DNA of 64,000 nt from Gammaproteobacteria bacterium (GCA_030038755.1 JASHSK010000010.1:1-64000); one strand, 5' to 3'; shown: positions 42,991 through 52,478, counted from the first letter of the stretch. Notes: generated from the sequence alone by a model not told the origin. Numbers and translations: made by a program.

Positions 42991-44514
42991 ATGTCGCTGT
43001 ACCTGCCCATAGCCTTCCTTCTGCTGCAGCTCGCCGTCCTGGCCTTGTTCGGGCCTGCGGTGACCGGTCCGGCCTCTTATATCCTGATGGTGGTTGCGCC
43101 ACTGTTCGCGGCCGCGGCGACGTTCTGGCGTGGCCGCTCGCACACCAGCACGATCCGCTTCGGCTGGTATGCCCTCTCTCTGTCACTGACCATCTGGGCG
43201 GTGGGTGCATTCGACAATCTGTGGCAGGAAATGATCCTGCATCGTCGCGACGAGATGTATCGCACCGCCATGGAGGCCTTCAGTCTGGCGGTGGTTCCGA
43301 CCACCTTTCTGGTGGCCAGCGACTGGCGACTGAATGATCGACAACTGTTGCGCGTGGTCGATGCGCTGGTAGCACTCGCACTTGGCTGCTCCTACTTCCA
43401 ATACACCTGGAGCATGATCCACGATCACGCCAGCTCCACGGAAGCCGGCGTGACCTACCTCGTGTGGCTGCTGGATTTCCAGAATCTCTACCTCGCCCTC
43501 GCAGCGTTGGTGCGCTGGTACGTGGCCGAGGACAGCGACGAACGCGACCTGTTCCGAGCGCTCGCGGTGCACCTGTGGGTCTACTTCGTCATTGTTTTTG
43601 TCAATGACCACTACTTCGCGGGCAACCCGGCGTTCGGGCCGCAATACGGCACGGTCGTCACGGTGGCCTTTGCGGTGCTCTGCGGGTTCGCGTTACGCGG
43701 CCCCTCGGGCCAGCCGGTGCGCCTGGTGAATTCGGCTGTCGTACGCACGGTACGAAGCGGCATTCCGATCCTGCTGGCACTCGCGCTGCTCACCGCGTCC
43801 TTGCTTTTGATTCGAGTGGAGTATCTCTGGGGTTGCGCAGGCATTCTGATCGCGGTGCTCGGCATCGGCGTACGCACCACGCTGATCCAGGTGCACCACA
43901 TCCAGCATCGAGAAGCCCTGAAACGGGAAGCATCGGCACTCCAGACCATCGCCTGGACCGACGCATTGACCGGCGTGCCGAACCGCCACTTCTTCACCGA
44001 GGCACTGACACGCGCCTGGCGCGACGAGCGCCGCCCGGCAATGCATGCGATCCTGATGATCGACATCGATCATTTCAAGCTGCTCAATGATCGGTATGGT
44101 CATCCCGTAGGTGACGGCTGCCTGCGCGAGGTCGCTCGCGTCCTGCAGGGCGCGTTGGCGCGTCCAGACGACGTGCTGGCGCGCTACGGTGGCGAGGAAT
44201 TCATCGCGCTCCTACGGGGCTGCACCGCGGCTGGCGCCCAGGTCGTGGCCGAGCGTCTGCGATCCGCGGTTCAGCAATTGCGCCTGGAAAATGCCAGCAG
44301 TCCCGAGCTGGTGGTCACCATCAGCATAGGCATAGCCAGCGGTGCGCTTGCTGACGGCGCCGCCGCGGGACGGTTGGTCGAGGCGGCCGATCGCGCCCTC
44401 TACGAAGCCAAAATCAGCGGGCGCAACAGGGTCAGGTTGGCAACGAACCGCATCAGTCCCGATGCCGAGACCGAAGCAAGCATCAGCGCCCGACACCGGC
44501 GATTGCGCAGCTGA
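42991..44514 (+). CDS. Membrane-bound diguanylate cyclase
   Basis: A 507-residue protein. An N-terminal region with several membrane helices (about 1-310) is followed by a GGDEF domain. The active loop reads GGEEF (400-404), a functional form. An I-site RPDD (391-394) lies five residues before it, so product inhibition by cyclic di-GMP is expected. The sensed signal of the membrane part is unknown. No EAL domain is present. Confidence 0.92.
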   Translation: MSLYLPIAFLLLQLAVLALFGPAVTGPASYILMVVAPLFAAAATFWRGRSHTSTIRFGWYALSLSLTIWAVGAFDNLWQEMILHRRDEMYRTAMEAFSLAVVPTTFLVASDWRLNDRQLLRVVDALVALALGCSYFQYTWSMIHDHASSTEAGVTYLVWLLDFQNLYLALAALVRWYVAEDSDERDLFRALAVHLWVYFVIVFVNDHYFAGNPAFGPQYGTVVTVAFAVLCGFALRGPSGQPVRLVNSAVVRTVRSGIPILLALALLTASLLLIRVEYLWGCAGILIAVLGIGVRTTLIQVHHIQHREALKREASALQTIAWTDALTGVPNRHFFTEALTRAWRDERRPAMHAILMIDIDHFKLLNDRYGHPVGDGCLREVARVLQGALARPDDVLARYGGEEFIALLRGCTAAGAQVVAERLRSAVQQLRLENASSPELVVTISIGIASGALADGAAAGRLVEAADRALYEAKISGRNRVRLATNRISPDAETEASISARHRRLRS

Positions 44515-44580
44515 TGCGAGCGCCGCGTCCAGGCGCGTAGTCGACAGGGAGATCGGTTGGCTCAGGCACTGAGTCCTTCG

Positions 44581-45096
44581 TCAATGCGCTTTGGATCCGG
44601 GCACGTGCAAAGACATGTCAATGACATAGCCATTTATGCTGCTGAACCAGTGCGGCGTATTCTCGGGGACGACGAAAAAGTCGCCCTTCGCGACCGGCAC
44701 GGCCGTGCCTCCCGCAATGGAATCGCCTCTGAGATTCTCGGCATTCGTCTGAACCGCGTGCACCAGCTTACCGCCGGTGACGAATACTCCACTGCCATCG
44801 ATCACGTAAAAGAACTCGTCTTCATGTACGTGCACGGCGGCGGGGCCGACCGCCGTGCGGTACTCGAGATTGGCCCCATAGGGGGCAAGACGCAGCAGTG
44901 GCTCTATCACGGTAGCCTGACCGGGCTTGTGGTCGCGCTTCGCCTTGCTGATCAGGGCAGCGACATTCTGCGCTGAAGCGAATTCCTTCGTGGCCAGTCG
45001 CAAGGTTGGCCGGCCCGCGGGTGCTTGAGCAGAGCTGCTTGCGGCCCCGAGGATGGTGGCCGCCGCGACAGTAAGTACGCAGTGTGCTGGACGCAT
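44581..45096 (-). CDS. Secreted cupin-domain protein
   Basis: A 171-residue protein with a signal peptide (MRPAHCVLTVAAATILGAAS) and a cupin fold with HVHEDEFFYVIDGSG, a full His-x-His-x4-Glu-type metal motif, and a later PHWF histidine. Start taken at MRPAHCVL, with GGGAAG about 6 bases upstream. It converges on the diguanylate cyclase gene. It is not closely similar to the cupin at 42327. Confidence 0.85.
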   Translation of the reverse strand: MRPAHCVLTVAAATILGAASSSAQAPAGRPTLRLATKEFASAQNVAALISKAKRDHKPGQATVIEPLLRLAPYGANLEYRTAVGPAAVHVHEDEFFYVIDGSGVFVTGGKLVHAVQTNAENLRGDSIAGGTAVPVAKGDFFVVPENTPHWFSSINGYVIDMSLHVPGSKAH

Positions 45097-45288
45097 AGTT
45101 GTCTTCCCATGCTGCTGAATCATCGGCTTACGGGTTGCCGCCGCCATAGCGTAATCCGTTCCTCGCCGGCCGCGAAGCCTCTGTCATGAACGCTCGGATT
45201 TCATGATCGGGGCGACCGATCGGCGCTAGTATCCGCAAACCCCCGGAGATCCGCAGCACCATCGACTACAGCGGGCCCAGGGGCTGCC

Positions 45289-45567
45289 GTGAAAGCGTTG
45301 ATTGCCTATTTCTGGCCATTTGCCGCCTATCGCGATGTTGGGCGGGGCAGTGTGCTGGAGCGGGCCGCAGCGTGGCGCCACAACCGGCAGCTCTCGAGCT
45401 CCCTGCCGCTCTACATCAGGCGCTGGGCGGTCTGCGTGGCCCTCGAGCTGATTCTGATCGCCACCCTGCCGTCGCCGCTGACGCGGCCGCTGGCCGTGCT
45501 GCTGACCCTGTCCTTCTGCGGGCTGCTGCACCTGCTGAGCGTGTGGCTGTTGCTTAGGCGACGCTGA
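45289..45567 (+). CDS. Small membrane protein
   Basis: A 92-residue protein. Cytoplasmic-looking N-terminal half with Arg residues, then one long or two short hydrophobic segments (about 48-88) and a basic end. No family recognised. It is followed by a strong hairpin terminator shared with amtB. Confidence 0.6.
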   Translation: MKALIAYFWPFAAYRDVGRGSVLERAAAWRHNRQLSSSLPLYIRRWAVCVALELILIATLPSPLTRPLAVLLTLSFCGLLHLLSVWLLLRRR

Positions 45568-45585
45568 GCACCGGCCAGACAAGAA

Positions 45586-45621
45586 AGCGCCGCGCTGATG
45601 CCGGAGTATCAGCGCGGCGCT
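45586..45621. terminator. Bidirectional hairpin terminator
   Basis: Perfect 14-base arms AGCGCCGCGCTGAT and ATCAGCGCGGCGCT around an 8-base loop, between the convergent small membrane gene and amtB. Stem stability is very high; no long T-run follows on either strand. Confidence 0.75.
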
Positions 45622-45667
45622 GGAAGTGGCTGCGTGGCAACGTAGCCCGACCAGTCTCCTTCGGTGA

Positions 45668-46987
45668 CTAGTCTCCTTCGGTGCCGATCGCGTAGGCGGT
45701 CTCGCCGTGAACCGCGTCGTCGCCCACCTTCAGCATCGCCTCGTCCATGCGCAGCGGCGTGAAGAACGAGATCACCTTGAGGATGATGTAGGTGGCGATG
45801 ATGTTGTACACGATGATGAACGCGGCCCCTTCGATCTGCAGCACGAACTGATGGAAGTTGCCGTAAGCCCAACCCGTCACGCTCACCCCGGGGGCATCCT
45901 TGGCGGTGCCGATGTACTCGAGCATTTTGGGGTTGGCGAGGATGCCCGTGAGCAGCCCGCCCATCAGACCGGCGCAACCATGAGTCGAAAATACGCTCAG
46001 CGTATCGTCCACCTTCATGAGCAGCTTGGTCTTCTGGAGCTTGTTCATCGCGAGCCAGGGGATGATCCCGGCGCACACGCCGATGATGATGGCGCCCCAG
46101 CCGTCCACGTAACCGGCGGCCGGGGTGATCGCCACCAGACCGGCGATCATCCCATTGACGGCCCCGATGACCGACGGCTTGCCATACGCCATCTTGTCCA
46201 TCAGCGTCCAGACCAGCAGGGCTACCGCGGTGGCCGTGTTGGTGTTCAGCACGGCTGCGCCGGCGTCGGCATTGGCGAAGTACGGATCGCCGCCGTTGAA
46301 GCCGTTCCAACCCAGCCACAGGATCCCCGCGCCAACCAGCGTGATCAGCAGGCTATTGGGCGGGAAATGCTCCCGGTCCTGCTGCAGGCGCGGGCCGACC
46401 ATTGCCGCGGCGACGAAGCCGGAGACCCCGGCCGCCAGATGGATCACGTAGCCGCCCGAGAAGTCGGCGACGCCCTTGGCCGCAAGCCAGCCGCCGCCCC
46501 ACAGGCTGAACGCCCCCACGGTGTAGACCAGGGTCATCCAGATCGGGCAGAAGATCACCCATGCCCTGAAGCTCATCCGTCCGAGCACCGAGCCGCCCAG
46601 AATGATGACGGTGATGGCAGCGAATACGAACTGGAAGAACACCAACGTAGCCATCGGGAACGCCATCGCCGGCATGCCCGAGGCGGCCGCCGGAATGGTC
46701 GCCTGGCCGGTTGTGAACATGGCCGACGTGGCCAGCATCGGCTTGCCCAGGAAGGAAAACCACTGCGGCCCGAAGGCCATGTTGTAGTCGAATAATATCC
46801 AGACGACCAGGACCGAAGCGAAGGCGTAGAGCGTCATGAAGGCCGAGTTGATCGCCCATTTCTTCTTGACCACTCCGCCATAGAGGACCATCAGGCCTGG
46901 AATGCTTTGCAGGCCGACGAACGTGGCAGCCGCGAGTTGCCAGGCGTTGTCGCCAGTATCGAGCCATTGCGGTGACGGTACGAGCAT
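45668..46987 (-). CDS. amtB: Ammonium transporter (Amt family)
   Basis: A 439-residue polytopic protein of the Amt/Rh family. It has the FAAITVIILGG and GYVIHLAAGVSGFVAA segments, the first twin His in the latter and the second in VFSTHGCAGLMGG. Start at MLVPSPQW, where a GGGGAGAA ribosome site precedes the ATG; the longer frame adds 46 unrelated residues. AmtB admits ammonium when nitrogen is scarce and is usually controlled by GlnK, which is not adjacent here. A bidirectional terminator follows it. Confidence 0.93.
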   Translation of the reverse strand: MLVPSPQWLDTGDNAWQLAAATFVGLQSIPGLMVLYGGVVKKKWAINSAFMTLYAFASVLVVWILFDYNMAFGPQWFSFLGKPMLATSAMFTTGQATIPAAASGMPAMAFPMATLVFFQFVFAAITVIILGGSVLGRMSFRAWVIFCPIWMTLVYTVGAFSLWGGGWLAAKGVADFSGGYVIHLAAGVSGFVAAAMVGPRLQQDREHFPPNSLLITLVGAGILWLGWNGFNGGDPYFANADAGAAVLNTNTATAVALLVWTLMDKMAYGKPSVIGAVNGMIAGLVAITPAAGYVDGWGAIIIGVCAGIIPWLAMNKLQKTKLLMKVDDTLSVFSTHGCAGLMGGLLTGILANPKMLEYIGTAKDAPGVSVTGWAYGNFHQFVLQIEGAAFIIVYNIIATYIILKVISFFTPLRMDEAMLKVGDDAVHGETAYAIGTEGD

Positions 46988-47174
46988 AGTTTCTCCCCTT
47001 CTTGTGCGTGCTATGCAACGCGCGAAGGGCAGGTGCAAAAAATATACCGGGGCGTCGCCGACCTGATCCAATGCGTGCGGGTTGCCCGACTCCGCCCGCG
47101 CAGGCGCATGGCGCCCGCTCCACATCGGTGGTTAGATACGCCCATAATCCGCCGGCATTTATCAAACAACACGA

Positions 47175-47540
47175 ATGCAGCGCAGCCGAACCCACCCTGC
47201 TGATGTCCACGTCACGACGCGGATATTCGTGACCGCTGCCTGGCTCGCGGCCGTGGCGATCGGCGCAGTCGCCTCGCCCGCTTTTGGTGCAACGCAAGCC
47301 GTCACGACGGCCTTGTGCACCAATTTGGCGAGCGGTACGAGCTGGCGGATCACGATCGACTTTGCGAAAGCCACCGTGGATTACTATCCGGCCCGCATCA
47401 GCGTCGCCCGGATCTCGTGGCACGACGCGAAAGACGGCGGCAACTACACGCTTGACCGCAAGTCCGGAAAGCTCACCGTGATATTCGCTTCGAGCACCGG
47501 TGGCTATTTCATCTACGATCAATGCAGGCTGGAGAACTGA
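47175..47540 (+). CDS. Small secreted protein of unknown function
   Basis: A 121-residue protein with an N-terminal hydrophobic segment (about 16-38, ending near SPAFGA) that looks like a signal peptide, then a beta-rich domain with two cysteines (near 48 and 117) that could form a disulfide. The true start may be an internal GTG at VTTRIFV. It lies divergent from amtB; no ribosome site is clear. Confidence 0.6.
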   Translation: MQRSRTHPADVHVTTRIFVTAAWLAAVAIGAVASPAFGATQAVTTALCTNLASGTSWRITIDFAKATVDYYPARISVARISWHDAKDGGNYTLDRKSGKLTVIFASSTGGYFIYDQCRLEN

Positions 47541-47609
47541 GGACACCGAGGCTCGGTCGCGCCGCGCCACTCAACCGGTCCACGGCACTGCGTGGCTGGG
47601 GTGGCCGCA

Positions 47610-49316
47610 ATGGCTGAGCGCATTTCTGCCGTCAGGGCGAGCGTCGGGTTCCACTCGGCGACGGGGCCGCGCCGTGACAATGAGGACTTCGCCGCAGCGC
47701 TCGTGGGGGCAGACCTGCCCGAGCCGCGCCGGGAAGTGATCGCGGCAATCGCCGACGGCATCGGCAGCGCCAAGGGCGGTCGAGTCGCGGCCGAAACCGC
47801 GGTGCGCGGATTCCTGGACGGAATGTCCGAGCTGCCCGAAACCACCGAGGTGAACCGCTCGGCAGCCCGGGTCTTGAACGCCCTCAATGCTTGGATGTAT
47901 TCCCAGGGTCAACGGGATCCGAGACTGGCGAGCATGGGCTGTACCTTCACCGCCCTGGTGTTGCGAAACCGGCTCGCTCACGTGCTGCACATCGGCGACA
48001 CGCGGGCGTATCGACTGAGCGGTACTCGCCTGACCTGCCTGACCACCGACCACGTGAGCGCAGCGGGCGCGCGCCGACCGGGCACGCTCTATCGGGCGCT
48101 GGGTGTGGAGTCAGAGGTGCGGCTGGAGTACGCCGCGCAGCCGATGGCGCGGCACGACCGATTCCTGCTGTGCAGCGACGGCCTGCACGGATGGCTGGGG
48201 GATGAGAGCATCGCCGAGATTCTCAGCGATCGGTCGGCTCCCACGGATACGGCCCGAGCGCTGGTCACAGCCGCGCTGCGATCCGGCGGCAATGATAACT
48301 GTACGGCCCTGGTGCTGGACGTCATCGAGCTGCCCACGGCCGAATCGGCCAACGTCGGCGCTGCGCTCGTGCAGTTGCCCATCATCCCGGTGCCGCTCGG
48401 CGGGGAAACGATCGATGGATTCGTGCTCAAGGCGCTGATATCCGACGGTCGCTACAGCCGCCTGTTCGCTGCGGAGGACGAAATCGAGGGCGGGGAGGTC
48501 GCACTCAAGTTCCCCAAGCCCCGCGTGGCGGAGGTGCAGGCCCACCGTGCGGCATTCATTCGCGAAGCATGGGTGGGCGGGCGCGTGCACAGCCCCGGAG
48601 TCGGCCGCGTCATCGAGCTGCCGCACGGGCGGCAAACCTGCCTGTACACCGTCATGCCCTTGTATTCCGGCGAGCTCCTGGAGGCGCGACTGAGCCGCCC
48701 GCCGTCCGTGGGTCTCGAGGAAGGCCGTAACATTGCGATCCGGCTGGCCCGTGCACTGGCGGTTCTACACCGCGATGGCATCATTCATCGCGACGTCAAG
48801 CCCGACAATGTGATCCTCGAGCCGAATGGATCATTGAAACTCATCGATCTGGGCGTCGTGCGCGTACGGGGGCTCGAAGACGCTGCAGCCGACGAGATTC
48901 CCGGAACCCGGGCCTACGTGGCGCCCGAGATGTTCACCGGCGAAGCCGGCAACGAGGCAACCGATATCTACGCGCTGGGCATCACCATGTTCCGCGTCTT
49001 CACGGGCGAGTTTCCCTATGGCAACTCCGATGCCACCGCACCACCGACCCGGGAGCGGCCATTGGAGCTCACCGCCTTACGCCCTGACCTGCCGGCGTGG
49101 CTGCAGGCGGTGCTCGGCCGAGCGATCGCAATCGATCCCGCGGAGCGCTTTCGCGACATGAGCGAGTTCGAGGCGGAGATGGAAGCGGGACCGGCGCGCG
49201 CACCGGTCATGGCGCGACGACCCCCCACGCTGTACGAGCGCGCACCGCTGCGCTTCTGGCAGGGGCTGGCGGCTCTGCTTGCCCTGGCGCTGCTGCTGGT
49301 GCTGCTGCTGCGCTGA
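47610..49316 (+). CDS. Bifunctional PP2C phosphatase and Ser/Thr kinase, membrane-anchored
   Basis: A 568-residue fusion. The N-terminal PP2C phosphatase has DNED, ADGIGSAKGG, MGCTFTALVL and a late GNDNCT metal motif. A Hanks-type kinase follows: ALKFPKP with Lys about 300, HRDVKPDN (about 393-400), and DLG in place of DFG (about 413). One C-terminal membrane helix (about 548-566) anchors it. Fusions of this type are found near nitrate or ammonium transport genes; amtB lies 600 bases away, so a nitrogen role is plausible but inferred. ATG at 47610 is preferred over an upstream GTG. Confidence 0.9.
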   Translation: MAERISAVRASVGFHSATGPRRDNEDFAAALVGADLPEPRREVIAAIADGIGSAKGGRVAAETAVRGFLDGMSELPETTEVNRSAARVLNALNAWMYSQGQRDPRLASMGCTFTALVLRNRLAHVLHIGDTRAYRLSGTRLTCLTTDHVSAAGARRPGTLYRALGVESEVRLEYAAQPMARHDRFLLCSDGLHGWLGDESIAEILSDRSAPTDTARALVTAALRSGGNDNCTALVLDVIELPTAESANVGAALVQLPIIPVPLGGETIDGFVLKALISDGRYSRLFAAEDEIEGGEVALKFPKPRVAEVQAHRAAFIREAWVGGRVHSPGVGRVIELPHGRQTCLYTVMPLYSGELLEARLSRPPSVGLEEGRNIAIRLARALAVLHRDGIIHRDVKPDNVILEPNGSLKLIDLGVVRVRGLEDAAADEIPGTRAYVAPEMFTGEAGNEATDIYALGITMFRVFTGEFPYGNSDATAPPTRERPLELTALRPDLPAWLQAVLGRAIAIDPAERFRDMSEFEAEMEAGPARAPVMARRPPTLYERAPLRFWQGLAALLALALLLVLLLR

Positions 49317-49420
49317 GGCGGATATGCAAGCCGGCTGAGCGCCGCTGGGTCGCGCAAGTACGAGTACGAGTTAAATTTTTTTTGAGTCCGCGACAAATTG
49401 ATCCGGGGTGCATAGAATCG

Positions 49421-49448
49421 CGCCGACCGTGTCCATCGACGGTCGGCG
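49421..49448 (+). promoter_or_regulatory. Hairpin in leader of second cassette
   Basis: Perfect 10-base arms CGCCGACCGT and ACGGTCGGCG with an 8-base loop, ending 42 bases before the MBL-fold gene ATG. A -10-like TAGAAT (49413-49418) lies just upstream, so the hairpin would form at the 5' end of the transcript. An 8-T run (49376-49383) lies further upstream. Confidence 0.5.
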
Positions 49449-49490
49449 CTAGTGAAAGACCGACCGCGTAGATACCGGAAGGGGGCAAAC

Positions 49491-50480
49491 ATGACGCAAG
49501 CAACGAGAGCGCTCGTTCACCGGGCCGTGGCCGCCGTGCTCTCCGTAGTGGTGCTGGGGCTGTGTGGCCTGGCTTCTGCCCAGGCCGCGGATCCAGACAA
49601 CGGCGACCTGGAGGTAGTGCCCGTCAACAAGAATATCTACATGATCCCCGGTGACGGGGGAAACGTCCTGGTCCAGGTTGGCGTCGACGGTGTCGTCCTG
49701 GTCAACGCGGGCGCCGCGGACGGAACAGACCGTCTGCTGGCGACCGTGAAGAAGATAACGCCGCTCCCCATCCGCTACATCATCGATACCGACGGAGACG
49801 CGGATTCCGCCGGTGGAAATTCGGCAATCGCCGCGGCTGGTCAGAGTTTGTACAACCCTCCGATCGGTCCCGGCGCATCGATTCTGGCTTTCAGCACCGT
49901 CCTGGCGCGGGTGGCCCAGACGCCCGGGTATCCCGACAGCGGCTGGCCCACCGAAGCTTTCCTGAGCTCGCAGTACAGCCTCATCATCAACGGCGAGCCG
50001 ATCGTGGTCTTCCACCAGCCCACGGCCCACTCCGATGGCGACAGCTTCGTGCTGTTCCGCAACTCCAATGTCGTGGATGCCGGAAATGTCATGGACATGA
50101 GCCGGTTTCCGGTGATCGATCTGGCCCATGGCGGCAGTATCCGGGGTGAGATCGACGCGCTGGACAACCTCCTGCAGCTGGCGATTGCCCCGGCGCCCCT
50201 GGTCTACGACTACAACGATAACGCGACCGCCGTAATACCCGCTCATGGACGAGTGTGCGAGCAATGGGAGGTCGTCGACTATCGGGACATGGTGGTGATC
50301 ATCACCGACACCATCGCCGACATGATGAAGCGCCATATGACGCTGCAGCAGATCGAGGCGGCGGATCCGGCCAAGGCGTACGAAGCCCGATACGGATCGA
50401 CCACGGGTCCCTGGACAACGAACATGTTCGTCGCAGCCGTTTACCACAGCCTGCAGGCTGCGAATGCCAAGAAGAAATAG
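49491..50480 (+). CDS. Secreted MBL-fold protein with degenerate metal site (copy 2)
   Basis: A 329-residue protein with a signal peptide (about 1-34, cleavage near AQAA) and an MBL fold. The zinc motif is TDGDADSAGG: none of the usual His residues or the D-H pair remains. The third region PTAHSDGDS keeps its histidine, and IPAHGRV keeps the last one. Compared with the gene at 7268 the losses differ, so both likely derive from an intact ancestor. The ATG follows a GGAAGGGGG ribosome site. It leads the second cassette. Confidence 0.85.
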   Translation: MTQATRALVHRAVAAVLSVVVLGLCGLASAQAADPDNGDLEVVPVNKNIYMIPGDGGNVLVQVGVDGVVLVNAGAADGTDRLLATVKKITPLPIRYIIDTDGDADSAGGNSAIAAAGQSLYNPPIGPGASILAFSTVLARVAQTPGYPDSGWPTEAFLSSQYSLIINGEPIVVFHQPTAHSDGDSFVLFRNSNVVDAGNVMDMSRFPVIDLAHGGSIRGEIDALDNLLQLAIAPAPLVYDYNDNATAVIPAHGRVCEQWEVVDYRDMVVIITDTIADMMKRHMTLQQIEAADPAKAYEARYGSTTGPWTTNMFVAAVYHSLQAANAKKK

Positions 50481-50489
50481 GTGGGCACG

Positions 50490-51266
50490 ATGCGAAACTC
50501 CCTGTTGAATTCCACCCTCCCGGTCACGCTGGCGTTACTGGCATCGCTGGGGGCGCAAACGCTCGCGCACGCGCAAGGCCGGCGCGGAACCGGACAAAGC
50601 AGCGCGCCGACCGCGGAAGCCACCGCTCCCATCGACCTCACAGGCTACTGGGTCTCGGTTGTGACCTTTGACTGGAGATTTCGCATGGTCACGCCCCCGC
50701 CCGGCGACTACGAGGCCGTTCCGCTGACGGCGGCCGGGAAACAGGTGATGGCCGCCTGGGATCCCGCCAGGGACACGGCGGCGGGCGAGCAGTGCAAGTC
50801 CTACGGGGCGCCGATCATCATGCGCGTACCGGGGCATCTGCACATCAGCTGGCAGGACGAGCAGACCCTGAAGGTGGAGACGGACTCGGGCGAGCAGACC
50901 CGCCTGTTTCACTTCACGCCATCGACGGCCGACGCCCACGGTCCGCCCTCGTGGCAGGGCTACTCAGTGGCCGTCTGGGACCAACAGCGCCAGGGCAGGC
51001 CGGCGTGGGGTCAACTGAAAGTGACGACCACCGATCTGAAGCCTGGATACATTCGAAAGAACGGCATCCCCTACAGCGACAGGGCGAGCGTGCTGGAATA
51101 CTTCGACCTGATGCCCCAGCAGTATCAGGGGGAGCAGATCATGACGGTGGCCAGCGTCGTGACCGACCCGGTGTATCTGTTTCAGCCGTTTGTCACCGAC
51201 GACATCTTTTCCAAGCTCCCGAGCGCCGAGGATTGGAAGCCTACGGCCTGCTCGGCAATGTGGTGA
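50490..51266 (+). CDS. Secreted protein of unknown function, RNG/DPxYL family (copy 2, B-type)
   Basis: A 258-residue protein, signal peptide about 1-31, then the domain LTGYWVSVVTFDWRFRM shared with 8592-9545. The core IRKNGIPYSD ... DPVYLFQPF is present. It lacks the Gly/Pro-rich linker of copy 1. It starts 9 bases after the MBL stop (a GTG immediately after that stop is also in frame), so the genes are tightly linked. Confidence 0.83.
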   Translation: MRNSLLNSTLPVTLALLASLGAQTLAHAQGRRGTGQSSAPTAEATAPIDLTGYWVSVVTFDWRFRMVTPPPGDYEAVPLTAAGKQVMAAWDPARDTAAGEQCKSYGAPIIMRVPGHLHISWQDEQTLKVETDSGEQTRLFHFTPSTADAHGPPSWQGYSVAVWDQQRQGRPAWGQLKVTTTDLKPGYIRKNGIPYSDRASVLEYFDLMPQQYQGEQIMTVASVVTDPVYLFQPFVTDDIFSKLPSAEDWKPTACSAMW

Positions 51267-51275
51267 GGAGCGAAC

Positions 51276-52310
51276 ATGGCCGGTAAACAATCGCGATTTC
51301 TGTCGGCGCATTTCGCGATGCGCGGAACGATCGTGCGTGGAATGCCCTGCGCTATGGCTGTCGTGCTCGCTGCGGCTGCCCTGCCCGTTCGGGCGCAGGT
51401 CGGTATCGCTGCGTCGCCGGTAGACTTGTCCGGATCGTGGGTTTCGCCGCTCACCCAGGACGCCCTGGAGCGCGTCCCTGGACCGGTCCCGGGCGATTGG
51501 ACCGGGATGCCACTCAACGCGGGCGGCCAGGCCCTGGCCCAGTCGTATGATGCAGCGATGCTGGCTGAGCCGGAACGCGTCTGCCAGTTCTACAACCAGT
51601 GGCATTACATCGACGGGGCATTCAGCCTGAGAATCTGGCCCATAGTGACGGGGCCCACCGATGGAATTCGGGCCTGGAGGGTTGAATCAATTGAAGATGT
51701 CGGGGGGATGACGATCTGGATGGACGGCAGGCCGCAGCCCTCGAAGTATGCGCGTCATGAGCTGGGTGCATTCTCGACCGGCCACTGGGTGGGCAATATG
51801 CTCGTCGCGTATACGACGGACATGAAGCCATCCGAGATGCGCCGCAACGGTGCCATCATGAGCGACGAGGCGACACTGACCACCAACTTCATGCCCCAAG
51901 GCGACAACATGCTGACGGTCGTCATGGTGCTGCAGGACCCCATTTACCTGACGCAGCCGTACATCTACGTACGCAGCTACAATAAATCCATCCGTCCCGT
52001 CCCTACCAATTGGGGCCCCTGCATCGTCAATGACGAAGGAACCCCGGAGGGCGTGGTGCCGTTTTATCTCCCGGGGAAGAACCCGATCATCGGGCAGATG
52101 ATGCACTTCTACCATATCCCCGATTACGCCGCGGACGGTGGTGCGGACACCATGTATCCGCAATTTCGCGACCGGTTGAAGGACCAGTTCCTGAAGCTCT
52201 ATCCCACCTTCCCGAAGCAGTGTACGGACGCCCAGTACTGTGCCTATGGGCCTACTCCTCCGAGCCCGCCCCCTCCGCCTCGTCCGCAGGCGAAATCCAC
52301 TACGGAGTAG
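51276..52310 (+). CDS. Secreted protein of unknown function, RNG/DPxYL family (copy 2, A-type)
   Basis: A 344-residue protein with a signal peptide (hydrophobic about 22-41) and a domain opening LSGSWVSPLTQDALERVPGP, the same layout as the A-type protein at 6310 (GYWNPLFDEDVNERIPGP). The MRRNGAIMSD ... DPIYLTQPY core is present. Its C terminus is a short Pro-rich tail. It follows the B-type gene by 9 bases with a GAGGAGC ribosome site. Function unknown. Confidence 0.83.
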   Translation: MAGKQSRFLSAHFAMRGTIVRGMPCAMAVVLAAAALPVRAQVGIAASPVDLSGSWVSPLTQDALERVPGPVPGDWTGMPLNAGGQALAQSYDAAMLAEPERVCQFYNQWHYIDGAFSLRIWPIVTGPTDGIRAWRVESIEDVGGMTIWMDGRPQPSKYARHELGAFSTGHWVGNMLVAYTTDMKPSEMRRNGAIMSDEATLTTNFMPQGDNMLTVVMVLQDPIYLTQPYIYVRSYNKSIRPVPTNWGPCIVNDEGTPEGVVPFYLPGKNPIIGQMMHFYHIPDYAADGGADTMYPQFRDRLKDQFLKLYPTFPKQCTDAQYCAYGPTPPSPPPPPRPQAKSTTE

Positions 52311-52478
52311 CAGCGCGGTTCTACTGCCATCCGGGTCAGGGCCGGCGCCCGGTCGGGGCGCCGAAGGCGGGGCCGGGCCGATGCCCGCCCGCCGGCGGCT
52401 GCCTGGCCCCGGTCCACCGCGCAGCATGGCATCCTGTTAACATCCCGATGCCATCTCCGCGATGCCGCGCTGCGCCTT

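Noticed and set aside
45707-46795. 362-residue plus-strand frame across amtB
   Set aside because: Antisense shadow; His/Arg/Gln-rich with no domains.
49376-49383. Eight-T run after the PP2C-kinase gene as an intrinsic terminator
   Set aside because: No stable GC-rich stem lies directly before it, so a terminator call is not supported.
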